This document shows positions 1 through 10,273 of a DNA stretch of 64,000 bases, in pieces. The stretch is from Spirabiliibacterium mucosae (GTDB lineage Bacteria > Pseudomonadota > Gammaproteobacteria > Enterobacterales > Pasteurellaceae): NCBI RefSeq assembly GCF_014884965.1, contig NZ_JABTBO010000010.1, positions 1-64,000 on the forward strand. The letters are read 5' to 3'. The notes beneath the pieces were generated by a model. That model was not told the DNA's origin, did no database searches, and was given only the letters and a program-made list of their open reading frames with translations. Position 1 is the first letter of the stretch. Each line of letters begins with the position of its first letter. Both the position numbers and the translations under genes were made by a program.

Positions 1-1167
1 GTTTTCCCTCTAATGATTTTTGCCATAGTGATAAAAGAGCTGTATGAAAATAATCATTATTAACACCAATAGGATTTAATACATATGTTCTCTGGTATGC
101 TTCAAATTTGCCGTTGTATCTTAAAATTTTTCCAACATTCGCACCATTTCCAGGTAGAATAATACAATCCCCTTCAAATGAGTAATCATCGCATCTAATC
201 GGGGTCATTGAACAAGTAAAGAAAGCATATTTACCTTCAGGGGATCCATAATTTGCATCTTTTTTTCCTGTTTGAATACAGCACAATTTTTCTAACCTAC
301 AAACCGCCCAGCCACTAGGCAAGTTCCCATAAGGGGAGGTATCGGAAGTTTGTATTGTAGTTTTACCTTTTTAGGTGCTTTGATTTTGCCTTGTTTAATC
401 AACTCTTCACGTTGTTTAGCTATCCGTTTCAAAAGCTCGCTGGCAGGCTCATCATTAGGATCTTGTGGCACAAGCTTGCCCGTGATGGCGTGTTGTAAAA
501 CGGCTTGGCGAAGCCTTTGTGGTAAGGCTTTTTCTAAATTCGTGAGTTTTTCCTCGTACATACCATATTGCTCTACCAACGGCATCAATTGCTCTATACG
601 CTCAACAATTCGCTGTTGCTCGGAAAGTGGTGGGAGGGGAACTAAGATCTCTTTAACAACGCCAATATATAATTCTTTTTGGTTTGTGCTTCCCGCTAAA
701 TTATTTTCTATATATTTTTGATAAACAAGAGAATTAAGAAGATTAAATAAATAAGCTGAATTTATATTTATACTAGAACGAACTACTGAAACATGCGAAT
801 CAGGTACCGTAAAAGGATAATGATTCAAATATTTTTCATCAAATAAACAAACTCTTCCCACAGTTCCTGTTCCAGTTGAATTAATTAAAACATCATTCGT
901 TTTTAATTTGTACTCTTCAGGCCATTTATATAATGTTTCTGGATTTAAGAATTTTGCTTGTTCAAGAGATATTCCACCTTCTTTTAAGTTGCATTTTTGA
1001 GCAAAAACAGGATATTTTTTAATATCTGAATATTTAGGGGATTTTCCTCGCGAAATAAAAATACAAATTTCTTTCAACCTACACCAATGCCACCCTTCAG
1101 GAATATCAAATGGGATTTGATCGGCGATGCAAAGTGCGGTGCCGTCGGGGAATTGCTCATAAGGGCG
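1..1167 (-). pseudogene. hsdS: Type I restriction-modification specificity subunit, 5'-truncated and frameshifted remnant
   Basis: HsdS supplies DNA sequence recognition for type I restriction-modification complexes. The open frame begins after a TAA at 1168-1170 with no start codon, encoding the inter-domain motif PYEQFPDGTALCIADQIPF and the W-x-W-x-R-L entry to a target-recognition domain. The domain continues to PLPPLSEQQRIVERIEQL and the conserved helix LPQRLRQAVLQHAITGKLVP. At about 361-372 the frame breaks in a run of A residues (minus strand); reading one frame over restores SPYGNLPSGWAVCRL and a second recognition domain that runs off the window edge. The normal N-terminus is missing and asnS with its terminator lies immediately upstream. 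It may be a dead remnant or a silent cassette; the frameshift itself may be a sequencing indel. No hsdM or hsdR is in view. Confidence 0.8.
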
Positions 1168-1194
1168 TTATTAGGAATTAATAAAACTTTAGGC

Positions 1195-1223
1195 ACAAAA
1201 AAACCGCACTTTTAAAGTGCGGT
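1195..1223 (-). terminator. asnS terminator built from paired uptake sequences
   Basis: ACCGCACTTT at 1203-1212 faces AAAGTGCGGT at 1214-1223. On the minus strand the hairpin is followed by seven T residues, a good intrinsic terminator just downstream of asnS. Confidence 0.8.
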
Positions 1224-1241
1224 TTTGGTTTTGTTTAGACG

Positions 1242-2645
1242 CTAGAAGCTCGCGTTGCGAGGGTAGCGTGGGAATGGGATGACGTCGCGGATGTTTTGCA
1301 CGCCGGTGACGTAGACAATAAGGCGTTCAAAGCCGAGGCCGAAGCCAGAGTGCGGCACGCTGCCGTAGCGGCGCAGGTCGCGGTACCACGAGTAGTCTTC
1401 TGGGTTGAGGCCCATTTCTTGCATGCGGTTGTCGAGCACCTCAAGGCGTTCTTCCCGTTGTGAGCCGCCGATGATTTCGCCAATGCCTGGGGCGAGCACG
1501 TCCATGGCGGCGACGGTTTTGCCGTCGTCGTTAAGGCGCATGTAAAACGCTTTGATGTCTTTCGGGTAGTTTTTCACCACCACAGGGGAGTGGAAGTGCT
1601 CTTCGGCGAGGTAGCGCTCGTGTTCAGATGACAAATCAATGCCCCATTCCACAGGGAACTCGAATTTTTTGCCGGATTTGAGCAGCACTTCGATGGCGTC
1701 GGTGTAGTCAATTTGGGCAAAATCGGAGTTAATGAACGCTTGCAGGCGGTTGATCACGTCTTTGTCCACGCGCTGTTCAAAGAATTTCAAATCGTCCATG
1801 CGCTCTTGGAGCACGGCGTTGAAGACATATTTGAGCATATCTTCTGCCAGTTTGGCGTTATCACTGAGATCAGCAAAGGCCACTTCAGGCTCGACCATCC
1901 AAAATTCCGCCAAGTGGCGGCTGGTGTTGGAGTTTTCAGCGCGGAAAGTTGGGCCGAAGGTGTAGATTTTGCTCAGCGCGCAGGCGTAGGTTTCGCCATT
2001 GAGCTGGCCAGATACCGTCAAAAAGGCCTCTTTGCCGAAGAAATCTTGCTTGAAATCTACCAAGCCGTTGTCACCACGCGGGAGGTTTTCTAAATCCAGT
2101 GTCGAAACGCGGAACATTTCGCCAGCGCCTTCGGTGTCGGAGGCGGTGATAAGCGGAGTCGCCACCCAATAAAAGCCACGCTCGTGAAAAAAACGGTGAA
2201 TGGCCTGCGCCAAACAGTGACGCACGCGTGCGACAGCGCCGATCAAATTGGTGCGTGGGCGCAGGTGAGCGACTTCTCGCAGGTATTCCACACTGTGGCG
2301 TTTGGCGGCCATTGGGTAGGTTTCTGGGTCTTCAACAAAGCCGGTGACAACCACGTCGCTGGCTTTGAGCTCGACGGCTTGGCCTTTGCCTTGGGATTCT
2401 ACCACTTGGCCGGTGATAATCACCGCGCAGCCGGTGGTGAGGTTGAGCACATCTTGCTCGTAGTTGGATAAACTGTTTTCAACCACCACTTGGATGGGGT
2501 CAAAGCATGAGCCGTCGTAAACCGCGATAAACGAAAAGCCTGCTTTGGAGTCACGACGAGTGCGCACCCAGCCGCGAATGGTGACAGTTTCACCGACGCT
2601 GACCGCACTTTGCAAAATCTCTTTAACGGATGCTATTTTAGCCAT
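1242..2645 (-). CDS. asnS: Asparagine--tRNA ligase
   Basis: AsnRS charges tRNA-Asn with asparagine in the cytoplasm. The 467-residue product begins [19 protein letters not shown] and has the N-terminal OB-fold anticodon-binding domain ([20 protein letters not shown]) followed by the class II catalytic core. Motif 2 is seen as [20 protein letters not shown] and motif 3 as [15 protein letters not shown] near the C-terminus. Length is as in E. coli (466). The ATG at 2645 is chosen because AGAGGA stands just upstream and the protein then begins like its homologues; a TTG eight codons earlier is unlikely. The gene is monocistronic, ending at an uptake-sequence terminator. Confidence 0.97.
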   Translation of the reverse strand: MAKIASVKEILQSAVSVGETVTIRGWVRTRRDSKAGFSFIAVYDGSCFDPIQVVVENSLSNYEQDVLNLTTGCAVIITGQVVESQGKGQAVELKASDVVVTGFVEDPETYPMAAKRHSVEYLREVAHLRPRTNLIGAVARVRHCLAQAIHRFFHERGFYWVATPLITASDTEGAGEMFRVSTLDLENLPRGDNGLVDFKQDFFGKEAFLTVSGQLNGETYACALSKIYTFGPTFRAENSNTSRHLAEFWMVEPEVAFADLSDNAKLAEDMLKYVFNAVLQERMDDLKFFEQRVDKDVINRLQAFINSDFAQIDYTDAIEVLLKSGKKFEFPVEWGIDLSSEHERYLAEEHFHSPVVVKNYPKDIKAFYMRLNDDGKTVAAMDVLAPGIGEIIGGSQREERLEVLDNRMQEMGLNPEDYSWYRDLRRYGSVPHSGFGLGFERLIVYVTGVQNIRDVIPFPRYPRNASF

Positions 2646-2869
2646 TATGTCCTCTAAATCGCACTTCAAAAATAATGGGTGTTAGTTTACTTATTCCCAC
2701 TGAAATTACAATTGAAATCTAGCCAAAGTGCGGTTTTTTCTTGCATAATAGCTGAGCACTTGCGAGGGCATTTCGTGAGTTAAGTAACAGATTTTGGATC
2801 GCTTGGTTGTCAAAGCGTGATTTTGTGGGTATAAAGTCCTAATCAAGAATAAAAAGCAGGATGGGTAGT

Positions 2870-4078
2870 ATGCCAAAAACAAGATATGATTATTATATTA
2901 GCCGCATCAATTTGCGCCATTTAGGCACCGTGTATCGCTTGATTGAGCAATTTGAGCTGATTTCTCGGATTGATTTGTCTAAAATCTCGGGCTTTGCACC
3001 GGCGAGCATCACCAATCTCACCCGTGAACTGATTAAAATGCACTTTATCGAAGAAAAAGCGGTGCAAAACACCATTGTGCGCGGCCGCCCGGCGGTGGGC
3101 ATTTGCTTGTCGCCGCACTATTGGCAATATCTCGCCATCACCTTGGCAGAAACCACGCTCGATATCAACTTGTGCGAGCTTGACGGGCGCGTGGTGGCCC
3201 ATTCACAGATTCATTATGCGCCGTCGCAAGGCGTGGAAGAGGTGATTTTAAACACCATTGACAGTTTTGTTAGCGAGCATCTTGAAAAAGTCACCAACAT
3301 TTTGGCCTGCTCGCTGTGTATTCTCGGGCGGGTGGATAAAGTGCAGCAAAAAGTCTACCTTGGCCACACCGAGCTGGGCGCGGAATTGCAAGAGCATTTG
3401 CAAGCGCATTACGACTTCCCCATTTTGGTGGCGGAGCATTTTGCGATGTGGACCTTTGCCGAAAGTCATTTGGGCAATGCGATTCATTCCAATAACGTGA
3501 TTTTTCTGCAGTTTGACGATGCGATCAACATCAGTGTGCTCAGTGAGGGCAAGATGATCCGCAACGAGAAACAAAAACGGATGAACATCGACAAAGTCGC
3601 GCTGCCAAAAATCAGTGATTTGAGTGACAAAATCGCGCAAGATGTGCCTGAAATTGAGCGCCATTATCTCTACAATCAAGTGAGCAACAAGGCGATTTAT
3701 CAGCTGGTGGATTTGCTGCTGCCAAATGACTTGCCGAATGATGAAAGCAAAATCGCCTACTTGTGCGAGCAAGCGCAGGCGGAAAACCCGCAGGCGATTC
3801 GCATTATCCATCACCTGGCCGACAGTGTGTCGTATTTGCTGATGTATCTCACCAATATTTTCGCCTCCGAGAAGATTATGATCAACACGCGGCTGTTGGC
3901 GGTTAAAGAGCTCTTTTTGCAGCGTTTGGCACTGAAATTGCAAGATGCGTTGCTCTCCGACGAGCAGCAGGTGGAGATCATCACCTCGAAATTTAGCTGG
4001 AATGACCCTGCGATTGCCTCATCAGCGGTGAAGCAAGAGCTTTATAACGGCCATATTTTTGAGGAAATCCTCAAATAA
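2870..4078 (+). CDS. Mlc/NagC-like ROK-family transcriptional regulator with degenerate sensor domain
   Basis: The N-terminus carries a winged helix-turn-helix very close to E. coli Mlc (TVYRLIEQFELISRIDLSKI, then GFAPASITNLTRELIK and RGRPAVG). The C-terminus also ends like Mlc (VKQELYNGHIFEEIL). The middle departs from the family: the zinc motif CxCGxxGC and its flanking ROK signature are absent, so sugar or EIIB(Glc) sensing may differ. The ATG at 2870 has GCAGGA at a proper distance; an in-frame ATG at 2861 is nearly touching that site and is less likely. The neighbour bioD is the same as at E. coli mlc. Target operons are not visible here. Confidence 0.8.
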   Translation: MPKTRYDYYISRINLRHLGTVYRLIEQFELISRIDLSKISGFAPASITNLTRELIKMHFIEEKAVQNTIVRGRPAVGICLSPHYWQYLAITLAETTLDINLCELDGRVVAHSQIHYAPSQGVEEVILNTIDSFVSEHLEKVTNILACSLCILGRVDKVQQKVYLGHTELGAELQEHLQAHYDFPILVAEHFAMWTFAESHLGNAIHSNNVIFLQFDDAINISVLSEGKMIRNEKQKRMNIDKVALPKISDLSDKIAQDVPEIERHYLYNQVSNKAIYQLVDLLLPNDLPNDESKIAYLCEQAQAENPQAIRIIHHLADSVSYLLMYLTNIFASEKIMINTRLLAVKELFLQRLALKLQDALLSDEQQVEIITSKFSWNDPAIASSAVKQELYNGHIFEEILK

Positions 4079-4139
4079 CGCATTTTTTGGCGAAAACTTG
4101 TTTTGGCTCAAGAAATGCCGTTTCATTTTTGCCTACAAT

Positions 4140-4165
4140 CTTCCCTATGTTTTGACATAGGGAAG
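4140..4165 (+). promoter_or_regulatory. Perfect hairpin covering the bioD ribosome-binding site
   Basis: CTTCCCTATGT (4140-4150) and ACATAGGGAAG (4155-4165) form an 11-bp perfect stem with a TTTG loop. The right arm contains the Shine-Dalgarno-like GGGAAG, four bases before the ATG at 4170. The hairpin could limit translation of bioD; no U-run follows, so it is not an obvious terminator. Confidence 0.55.
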
Positions 4166-4169
4166 AATC

Positions 4170-4892
4170 ATGAGCTGTTTTTTTGTGACCGGCACCGACA
4201 GTGGCGTGGGCAAAACGGTTGTCAGCCGTGCCATCATTCAAGCCATGCAGCAACAACACTGCCAAATTGTGGGCTACAAGCCTATTGCTTGCAATAGTCA
4301 TGCAGTGAGTTATTTCAACCAAAGCCCGCAACCGAGTGAGCAAAACGCCGATGTGCTGACCCTGCTCGACAGCACCCAGCAAGACGTGGGCTATCAAGAC
4401 ATCAACAGCTACACCTTGCACGCCGGCCTTGAGCCTGGCATTGTTGATTTGCTCAGCCAGTGCCAGTCCATTGACATCAACAAAATCAACCACGACCTTG
4501 ACGCACTCGCCAGCCGCTATGAAACCGTGCTGGTGGAGGGCAGTTTTGGCTGGAAAACGCCGATCACCCAGCAGCAGTTTTTCTCCGATTGGGTGGTGGA
4601 GCGCAAAATGCCGGTGGTGCTGGTGGTGGGCATCAAAGAAGGCTGCATCAACCACGCGCTGCTTACAGCCGAATCTATCGCCAAAAGCGGCGTGACATTG
4701 CTTGGCTGGGTCGCGAACCGCATCAACCCAGGCATTAGCAATTACCCGGCGATTATCGAGCTATTGCTGCAAAAGCTCAACGCGCCGTTGCTGGGGCAAA
4801 TCCCGTATTTGCATCACCCAGAGAGCAAAGATCTGGCGCATTTCATCACCAATTTGGAGCGATTAAACTACTGCCGTACGATAATTAGCTAA
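4170..4892 (+). CDS. bioD: ATP-dependent dethiobiotin synthetase (BioD paralogue next to mlc)
   Basis: BioD closes the ureido ring of dethiobiotin from 7,8-diaminopelargonate, CO2 and ATP. The 240-residue protein opens with the P-loop TGTDSGVGKTVVSRA and contains YKPIACN, matching the KPIxxG-type switch segment, and VLVEGSFGWKTPI, matching the VEGAGGxxxP segment of the family. In that last motif the usual AGG is replaced by SFG, as tends to occur in divergent BioD copies. E. coli also has a second BioD beside mlc, so this position fits that paralogue; no other bio genes are near. Whether it makes biotin or serves another role is not shown by the sequence. Confidence 0.85.
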   Translation: MSCFFVTGTDSGVGKTVVSRAIIQAMQQQHCQIVGYKPIACNSHAVSYFNQSPQPSEQNADVLTLLDSTQQDVGYQDINSYTLHAGLEPGIVDLLSQCQSIDINKINHDLDALASRYETVLVEGSFGWKTPITQQQFFSDWVVERKMPVVLVVGIKEGCINHALLTAESIAKSGVTLLGWVANRINPGISNYPAIIELLLQKLNAPLLGQIPYLHHPESKDLAHFITNLERLNYCRTIIS

Positions 4893-5052
4893 AGTGCGGT
4901 CAGGCACGTTGGCGGTCATTTCATCAAATAATAGTAAACTCACGTTATTATTGCGTCTTTTTTGCGCAAACGGGAGTGAGAACTATTCCCATATCAAAAA
5001 TCTGTCGCTATAATCCGCCTCCCTTTTAACAATAAAAATAATAAGGTTATTG

Positions 5053-5865
5053 ATGATGAAAAAAATCACATTCAGTTTGTCGCTGGTGTTAGCCACACCT
5101 GCGGCGTTGGCAAGCCATTGGGAATACACATTAGGCGGTGAAGTTTATCGCGAAACTTATCGTGAATATGTCAACGGCCACGAGCGCTTTATGCAGCAGC
5201 GCGCCCACATGCACGGGCTCAGCGGTGCGCTGGCGTATCACATCAACAGCCAAAGTGCGGTGATGCTTGAAGGGCGCTATGTCAAAGGCAAGAGTCATTA
5301 CGTTGGCAGTGAAGGCCCAAGCGCCGACAAGCCTGAGGGCACGCCTTATGGCTCGGTCACCATTCATGGCACACCGCGCAACAGCTATGATGTGCGCGCG
5401 CTTTATCAGCACCGCTTAAACGGCTTTGGCCGTGATTGGCGCGTGCAGGTGGGATTGGGGTATCGCATTTTAAACGATCTCAACAGCCGCAAAGACGCCG
5501 AGGATTACGACCGCAAAAACCGCTTGATATACGCCCACATTGGCGTGAGCACCGATTTTGCACTGCCACAGGGCTTCACCTTGACGCCAAAAGTGGGCTA
5601 CAACCAACTCATCCGCGCGCGGCAGTATTCTTACATTCCGCAAACGGCGATCAATAAGCAACGCAACGGCAAAGGGCTGGAGTTTGAACTGGGGCTGAGC
5701 AAAGCGCTGGGCAAGGGCACCGTAACCTTTGCGCCGTTTTATCGTGGCTGGAAGGTGTTTGACTCCAACCGCATTGAGCGCAACATTGACGGCGAAATCG
5801 GTGTAATTGTCGAGCCGAAAAACTTCACCCATGAAGTGGGCGTGAAACTCTCTTACACCTTCTAA
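5053..5865 (+). CDS. Putative outer-membrane beta-barrel protein
   Basis: I do not recognise a named family. The 270-residue product has a signal peptide (MMKKITFSLSLVLATPAALA, cleavage before SHWEYTLGGE). Alternating amphipathic strands follow, and the chain ends KLSYTF with a terminal phenylalanine, the outer-membrane barrel signature recognised by BamA. Strand-like segments such as SGALAYHINSQSAVMLEGRY and WRVQVGLGYRIL suggest a small porin or OmpA-like barrel of about 10-12 strands. AAGG lies six bases before the ATG at 5053. The gene stands alone between bioD and a shared terminator. Confidence 0.7.
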   Translation: MMKKITFSLSLVLATPAALASHWEYTLGGEVYRETYREYVNGHERFMQQRAHMHGLSGALAYHINSQSAVMLEGRYVKGKSHYVGSEGPSADKPEGTPYGSVTIHGTPRNSYDVRALYQHRLNGFGRDWRVQVGLGYRILNDLNSRKDAEDYDRKNRLIYAHIGVSTDFALPQGFTLTPKVGYNQLIRARQYSYIPQTAINKQRNGKGLEFELGLSKALGKGTVTFAPFYRGWKVFDSNRIERNIDGEIGVIVEPKNFTHEVGVKLSYTF

Positions 5866-5871
5866 AAAACA

Positions 5872-5895
5872 AAAGTGCGGTCAAACCGCACTTTT
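5872..5895. terminator. Bidirectional uptake-sequence terminator
   Basis: AAAGTGCGGT and ACCGCACTTTT flank a three-base loop between the convergent barrel-protein gene and yciU. Confidence 0.7.
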
Positions 5896-5897
5896 AA

Positions 5898-6200
5898 TTA
5901 CCACACAATATGAAAATCGGGGGCGTCGGGCTCGGTGCTCACGAGCACTTTGGCAAACACATGCGTGAGTGTGCCATCACGGCCTTCAAGCCCAATCCAA
6001 ACTTCGGCAAAGGCCTCGGGGTCGATAAGCACCCCGATTTCTTCATCCCAATTCTCGGCGGTGTCCATCAGCTGCAAGCTGCCATGCTCGGCAAACTGGG
6101 CGTTGAACAGCGCAATGTCGTCTTCTTTCAAGTTTTCGCCTGCCATTTCAAGAAAAATGGCATAGGCGGTGTCTAAAATTTGCTCGTCGGAAAGTGTCAT
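5898..6200 (-). CDS. yciU: DUF440 family acidic protein (putative double-stranded DNA mimic)
   Basis: The 100-residue, strongly acidic product (TAYAIFLEMAGENLKEDDIALFN, NWDEEIGVLIDPEAFAEVWIG, HVFAKVLVS, FHIVW) matches the YciU/HI1450 family, whose structure shows a surface resembling DNA phosphates; HI1450 has been reported to bind HU. The start at 6200 has GCGAGG upstream and gives an N-terminus like that of homologues. In H. influenzae the family member sits next to moeB; here it lies between a barrel-protein gene and ppc. Confidence 0.85.
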   Translation of the reverse strand: MTLSDEQILDTAYAIFLEMAGENLKEDDIALFNAQFAEHGSLQLMDTAENWDEEIGVLIDPEAFAEVWIGLEGRDGTLTHVFAKVLVSTEPDAPDFHIVW

Positions 6201-6240
6201 AAAACCTCGCAGTGAAAGTGCGCTCAACCGCGCTTTGCTT

Positions 6241-8880
6241 TTAGCCTGTGTTACGCATGCCCGCGGCGATGCCGGTGATGGTGATCATCAACGCCTGGTT
6301 GAGGTTGGCATCTTGCTCGGCTTCATCGACTTGGCGCAAGCGGTGAAGCAATTCCACCTGCAGCAAGTTGAGCGGGTCGGTGTAAACGTTGCGCAGTGCG
6401 ATGGATTGGGCAATCCACGGCAAATCCGCCATCAGCTGGTCGCGGTGAGAAAGTGACAGCAGCGTTTGCACATCGGCTTGCAGCTGCGCGCGCAAGTGCT
6501 CACCCAGTGGCCACAGGGATTTGTCCACCAAGCGTTGGTCGTAATATTCCGCCAGCCACAAGTCTGACTTGCTGAACACCATCTCCAGCATGCCCACACG
6601 GGTGGAGAAGAACGGCCATTTTTCGCACATTTCTTCCACCACCGCACTTTTACCTTGCGCGAGCAGTTGCTGGATGGATTGCGCCGCACCGAGCCAGGCT
6701 GGCAGCATCAGGCGGTTTTGCATCCAGGCGAAAATCCACGGAATGGCGCGCAGGCTTTCCACGCCGCCTTTCGGGTTGCGTTTAGCCGGCCGCGAGCCCA
6801 GTGGCAGGCGGGAGAGCTCTTGCTCTGGGGTGGCGGAGCGGAAATACGGCACAAAATCGGGCTGCTTGCGCACCACATCGCGATAAGCCTCGCACGAGAG
6901 GGTGGAGAGCTCATCCATAATATCGCGCCAGCCTTGTTGCGGTGACGGCGGTGGCAGCAAATTAGCCTCTAAAATCGCACTGGCATAAAGCTCAAGGCTG
7001 TCAATCGCCACTTGCGGCAGCCCCAGTTTAAAGCGGATCATCTCGCCTTGCTCGGTCACACGTAGGCCGTTTTTCAGCGATTTCGGCGGCTGAGAGAGCA
7101 GTGCGGCGTGCGCTGGCGCACCGCCACGGCCAATGGTGCCACCGCGGCCGTGGAAAAGCGTGAGCTCAATATGCAGCCGCTCGCACAGGTTCACTAGCGC
7201 TTCTTGCGCGCGGTATTGCGCCCATGAGGCGGCCATCATGCCGGCATCTTTAGCAGAGTCAGAATAGCCAATCATCACCATTTGTTGGTTGTCGATAAAG
7301 CCGCGATACCAGCCCACGTTAAAGAGTTGCTCCATCACGCTTTCGGCGTGATCAAGGTCGTCGAGTGTTTCAAACAAAGGTGCGACCGGGATGCGTTTGG
7401 TGTTGCCCGCTTCTTTGAGCAGCAAATGCACCGCCAGCACATCGGAGGCGCTGCGCGCCATGGAGATCACATAGGCAGAAATCACGCCCTCGTTTTGTTC
7501 GGCCACCACTTTGCAGGTGTCGAGCACTTCGCGTGTTTCTTCACTTGGGTGCCAGTCAATCGGCACCAGTGGGCGGCGGGAGTTGAGCTCACGGATTAAA
7601 AACGCTTGTTTGTCTTCCTCTGACCATTGGGCATAATCGCCTAAGCCGATGTAACGTGTGATTTCAGCAATGGCCTCGGTGTGGCGGGTGCTTTCTTGGC
7701 GAATATCCATGCGTGACAACGTCACACCAAAGCAGCGAATCCGGCGTAAAGTATCCAGCAGCAAGCCGTTGGCGATGATGCGCATACCGCACTGATTAAG
7801 AGATTGATACACGTCCAGCAACGGCTCCCACAGCTGCTCATTGCGCGTGATGATGTGCTCTTGCGTGGTGCGCGGTTGTTTGTCGCTTAACAAATCGTTG
7901 AAGTGATTTTGCGTCAGTTTTAATTTGGCGCGCAGGCCTTTCACTACATGGCGATAAGGCTCTTCATGCTCGCCGTATTTGGCGATAAATTCAGGCGAGG
8001 CTTCAACCATGGAAAGCTCGTCGCACAGCAACTTGATGTCTTCCAAAAAGAGCTCGGCGGCTTTGGCGCGCGCGAGGTTGAGCACGCGGCGGGTGATTTT
8101 GCTGGTGACAAACGGGTTGCCATCACGGTCGCCCCCCATCCAAGAGGAAAAACGCACAGGCGTGAATTCCACCGGCAGGCGGAAGTCGAAATATTCAACC
8201 GTCGAGTCGTTGAGCTGGCGCAAAAAGTTGGGCACCGCGTGCCACAAGCTGTTTTCAATCACGCTGTAGCCCCATTTAGCCTCTTCAAACGGGGTTGGGC
8301 GCTGGGTGCGGATTTCATTGGTGTGCCAAGCTTCGGCAATCAAGCGTTTGAGCTGGCGCTCGATGCTTTTGCGTTCTTTATCGGTCAAATCCGAGTGCTC
8401 AAGCTGGCTTAAACATTTGTTGATTTCAACGTGTTTGTGGGTCAGCGAGCGGCGGGTTACTTCCGTTGGGTGGGCGGTTAGCACCAGTTCAATTAATAGT
8501 TTATCAATCGCGGCTAACACGTCTTCTTTCGCCACGTTTTGCCCTTTGAGCTTTTCAAACAAGTCGCTAATTGAGCGCTGGCTGAGGGCGAGATCGCTGT
8601 GATGGCGCGAGATGGATTGATATTGCTCGGCGATGTTGGTGAGGTTCAAAAAGTGGCTGAACGCCCGCACCACTGGGATAATTTGATCGCTTGAGATGTT
8701 GCCCAAGATGTCGAGGAGTTGCTCGCGCGCGAGGTTGTCGCCAGCGCGAGAGTTGCGAGAAAGTACGCGGATTTTTTCGATTAATTCTAAAATCTCGCTG
8801 CCTTGTGCTTCACTGATGGTGTCGCCCAAAAAGCGCCCGAGCATGCTGATGTTGTTGCGCATCTCACTATACTGCTGCAT
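6241..8880 (-). CDS. ppc: Phosphoenolpyruvate carboxylase
   Basis: Ppc carboxylates phosphoenolpyruvate to oxaloacetate, replenishing the TCA branch used for C4 acids and amino acids. The 879-residue length is as expected (E. coli 883). It contains the catalytic histidine motif [13 protein letters not shown] near residue 137, the second signature [15 protein letters not shown] near 540, the glycine-rich [13 protein letters not shown] near 580, and the C-terminal MRNTG that ends nearly all PEP carboxylases. AAGGATAA precedes the ATG. It is monocistronic, opposite no neighbour on the same strand closer than 200 bp. Confidence 0.98.
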   Translation of the reverse strand: MQQYSEMRNNISMLGRFLGDTISEAQGSEILELIEKIRVLSRNSRAGDNLAREQLLDILGNISSDQIIPVVRAFSHFLNLTNIAEQYQSISRHHSDLALSQRSISDLFEKLKGQNVAKEDVLAAIDKLLIELVLTAHPTEVTRRSLTHKHVEINKCLSQLEHSDLTDKERKSIERQLKRLIAEAWHTNEIRTQRPTPFEEAKWGYSVIENSLWHAVPNFLRQLNDSTVEYFDFRLPVEFTPVRFSSWMGGDRDGNPFVTSKITRRVLNLARAKAAELFLEDIKLLCDELSMVEASPEFIAKYGEHEEPYRHVVKGLRAKLKLTQNHFNDLLSDKQPRTTQEHIITRNEQLWEPLLDVYQSLNQCGMRIIANGLLLDTLRRIRCFGVTLSRMDIRQESTRHTEAIAEITRYIGLGDYAQWSEEDKQAFLIRELNSRRPLVPIDWHPSEETREVLDTCKVVAEQNEGVISAYVISMARSASDVLAVHLLLKEAGNTKRIPVAPLFETLDDLDHAESVMEQLFNVGWYRGFIDNQQMVMIGYSDSAKDAGMMAASWAQYRAQEALVNLCERLHIELTLFHGRGGTIGRGGAPAHAALLSQPPKSLKNGLRVTEQGEMIRFKLGLPQVAIDSLELYASAILEANLLPPPSPQQGWRDIMDELSTLSCEAYRDVVRKQPDFVPYFRSATPEQELSRLPLGSRPAKRNPKGGVESLRAIPWIFAWMQNRLMLPAWLGAAQSIQQLLAQGKSAVVEEMCEKWPFFSTRVGMLEMVFSKSDLWLAEYYDQRLVDKSLWPLGEHLRAQLQADVQTLLSLSHRDQLMADLPWIAQSIALRNVYTDPLNLLQVELLHRLRQVDEAEQDANLNQALMITITGIAAGMRNTG

Positions 8881-9081
8881 AAATTATCCTTAGTTGTAAA
8901 GTCATAATGTTTAATTTTGTGATAGATTTAACAAAAAAAGTGCGGTTTGCGCAATGATATTAATCAAATTTATATCATTTTTGCTGATGTGTTTTATTTT
9001 TAAAAGTAAAAGTGCGGTTTTGTTAGATGATTTCTAAAATTTCAGGCAAAAAAATGCCCTTGCAAGCAAGGGCAGGTGAGA

Positions 9082-10104
9082 TTAGTCGACTTTGACGATC
9101 CAACCCTCAGGCGCAGGTTTGTCGCCAAACTGAATGCCGGTGAGCTCATCGTAAAGTTTTTGCGTGATTGGGCCGACTTCGGTTTCAGAGTAGAACACGT
9201 GGAAGTCATCGTGGTATTGAATGCCACCGATTGGTGTGATCACCGCTGCTGTGCCGCAGGCGCCGGCTTCGGCAAAGTCATCGAGTTTGTCGATGTAAAC
9301 ATCACCTTCCACGGCTTCAAGGCCGAGGCGATCACGGGCGATTTCCAGCAACGAATATTTGGTGATGCTTGGCAAAATCGACGGCGAGTATGGGGTGACA
9401 AATTTGTTGTCACGGGTGATGCCAAAAAAGTTGGCTGAACCCACCTCTTCAATTTTAGTGTGGGTTTTCGGGTCAAGGTAGATGCAATCACCAAATTTGC
9501 GCTCGTGAGCGAGGTGGCCTGGCAGCAAGCTGGCGGCATAGTTGCCACCGACTTTGGCCGCACCCGTGCCATTAGGGGCGGCGCGGTCGTAGTCAGAAAC
9601 AATAAAGTTGGTTGGCTGCATGCCACCTTTGAAATAGGCACCCACCGGGCAGCAGAACACGGTGAAGATAAACTCAGGGGCTGGGTGCACGCCGATGTTG
9701 TCGCCCACGCCGATAATCAGCGGGCGCAAGTATAAGGTCGCACCAAAGCCATAAGGGGCCACAAAGCGCTCATTGGCCTTCACCACTTGTTTGCACGCGT
9801 CAATAAACATCTCGGTTGGCACCTCCGGCATCAGCAGGCGCTGGCAGCTTTTTTGCAGGCGTTTGGCGTTTTGATCAGGGCGGAAGAGGTTAATTGAGCC
9901 GTCTTTGCAGCGGTAGGCCTTCAAGCCCTCAAAGCTTTGCTGGCCGTAGTGAAGTGCGGTGGAGCCTTCGCTGATGTGCAAGGTGTTGTCTTCGGTCAGC
10001 TCGCCTTGGCTCCATTGGCCGTCTTTCCAGTGCGCGATAAAGCGATAATCGGTTTTGATGTAGCTAAAGCCAAGATTAGCCCAATCAAGTGTGCTGTCTG
10101 TCAT
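9082..10104 (-). CDS. ilvE: Branched-chain amino acid aminotransferase (class IV)
   Basis: IlvE transfers the amino group between glutamate and the keto acids of valine, leucine and isoleucine, using pyridoxal phosphate. The 340-residue protein is of the longer bacterial/eukaryotic-type class IV family. The PLP lysine is in [16 protein letters not shown], and the [10 protein letters not shown] and [15 protein letters not shown] loops follow. AGGACACCCT stands before the ATG at 10104. It is separate from ilv biosynthesis operons. Its upstream gap holds gcvB on the same strand, which terminates before reaching ilvE. Confidence 0.95.
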   Translation of the reverse strand: MTDSTLDWANLGFSYIKTDYRFIAHWKDGQWSQGELTEDNTLHISEGSTALHYGQQSFEGLKAYRCKDGSINLFRPDQNAKRLQKSCQRLLMPEVPTEMFIDACKQVVKANERFVAPYGFGATLYLRPLIIGVGDNIGVHPAPEFIFTVFCCPVGAYFKGGMQPTNFIVSDYDRAAPNGTGAAKVGGNYAASLLPGHLAHERKFGDCIYLDPKTHTKIEEVGSANFFGITRDNKFVTPYSPSILPSITKYSLLEIARDRLGLEAVEGDVYIDKLDDFAEAGACGTAAVITPIGGIQYHDDFHVFYSETEVGPITQKLYDELTGIQFGDKPAPEGWIVKVD

Positions 10105-10273
10105 AGGGTGTCCTTAAAATGTATTGAGTAATAGGGTATTTTTAATCCTTTTGCGCGTGAAATCAATCTTTAATTTGCAATTGGCTAAATTGCCAACACA
10201 ACAGCCACTTAGGGCAAGAATTTTGCGCGCAGGCGATAGCAGCGAGCGGAATTTGTGGTAGTATATCGCAGAT

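Noticed and set aside
3248-3943. 231-codon open frame opposite the Mlc-like gene
   Set aside because: Antisense shadow of a conserved gene, without a family match or ribosome site.
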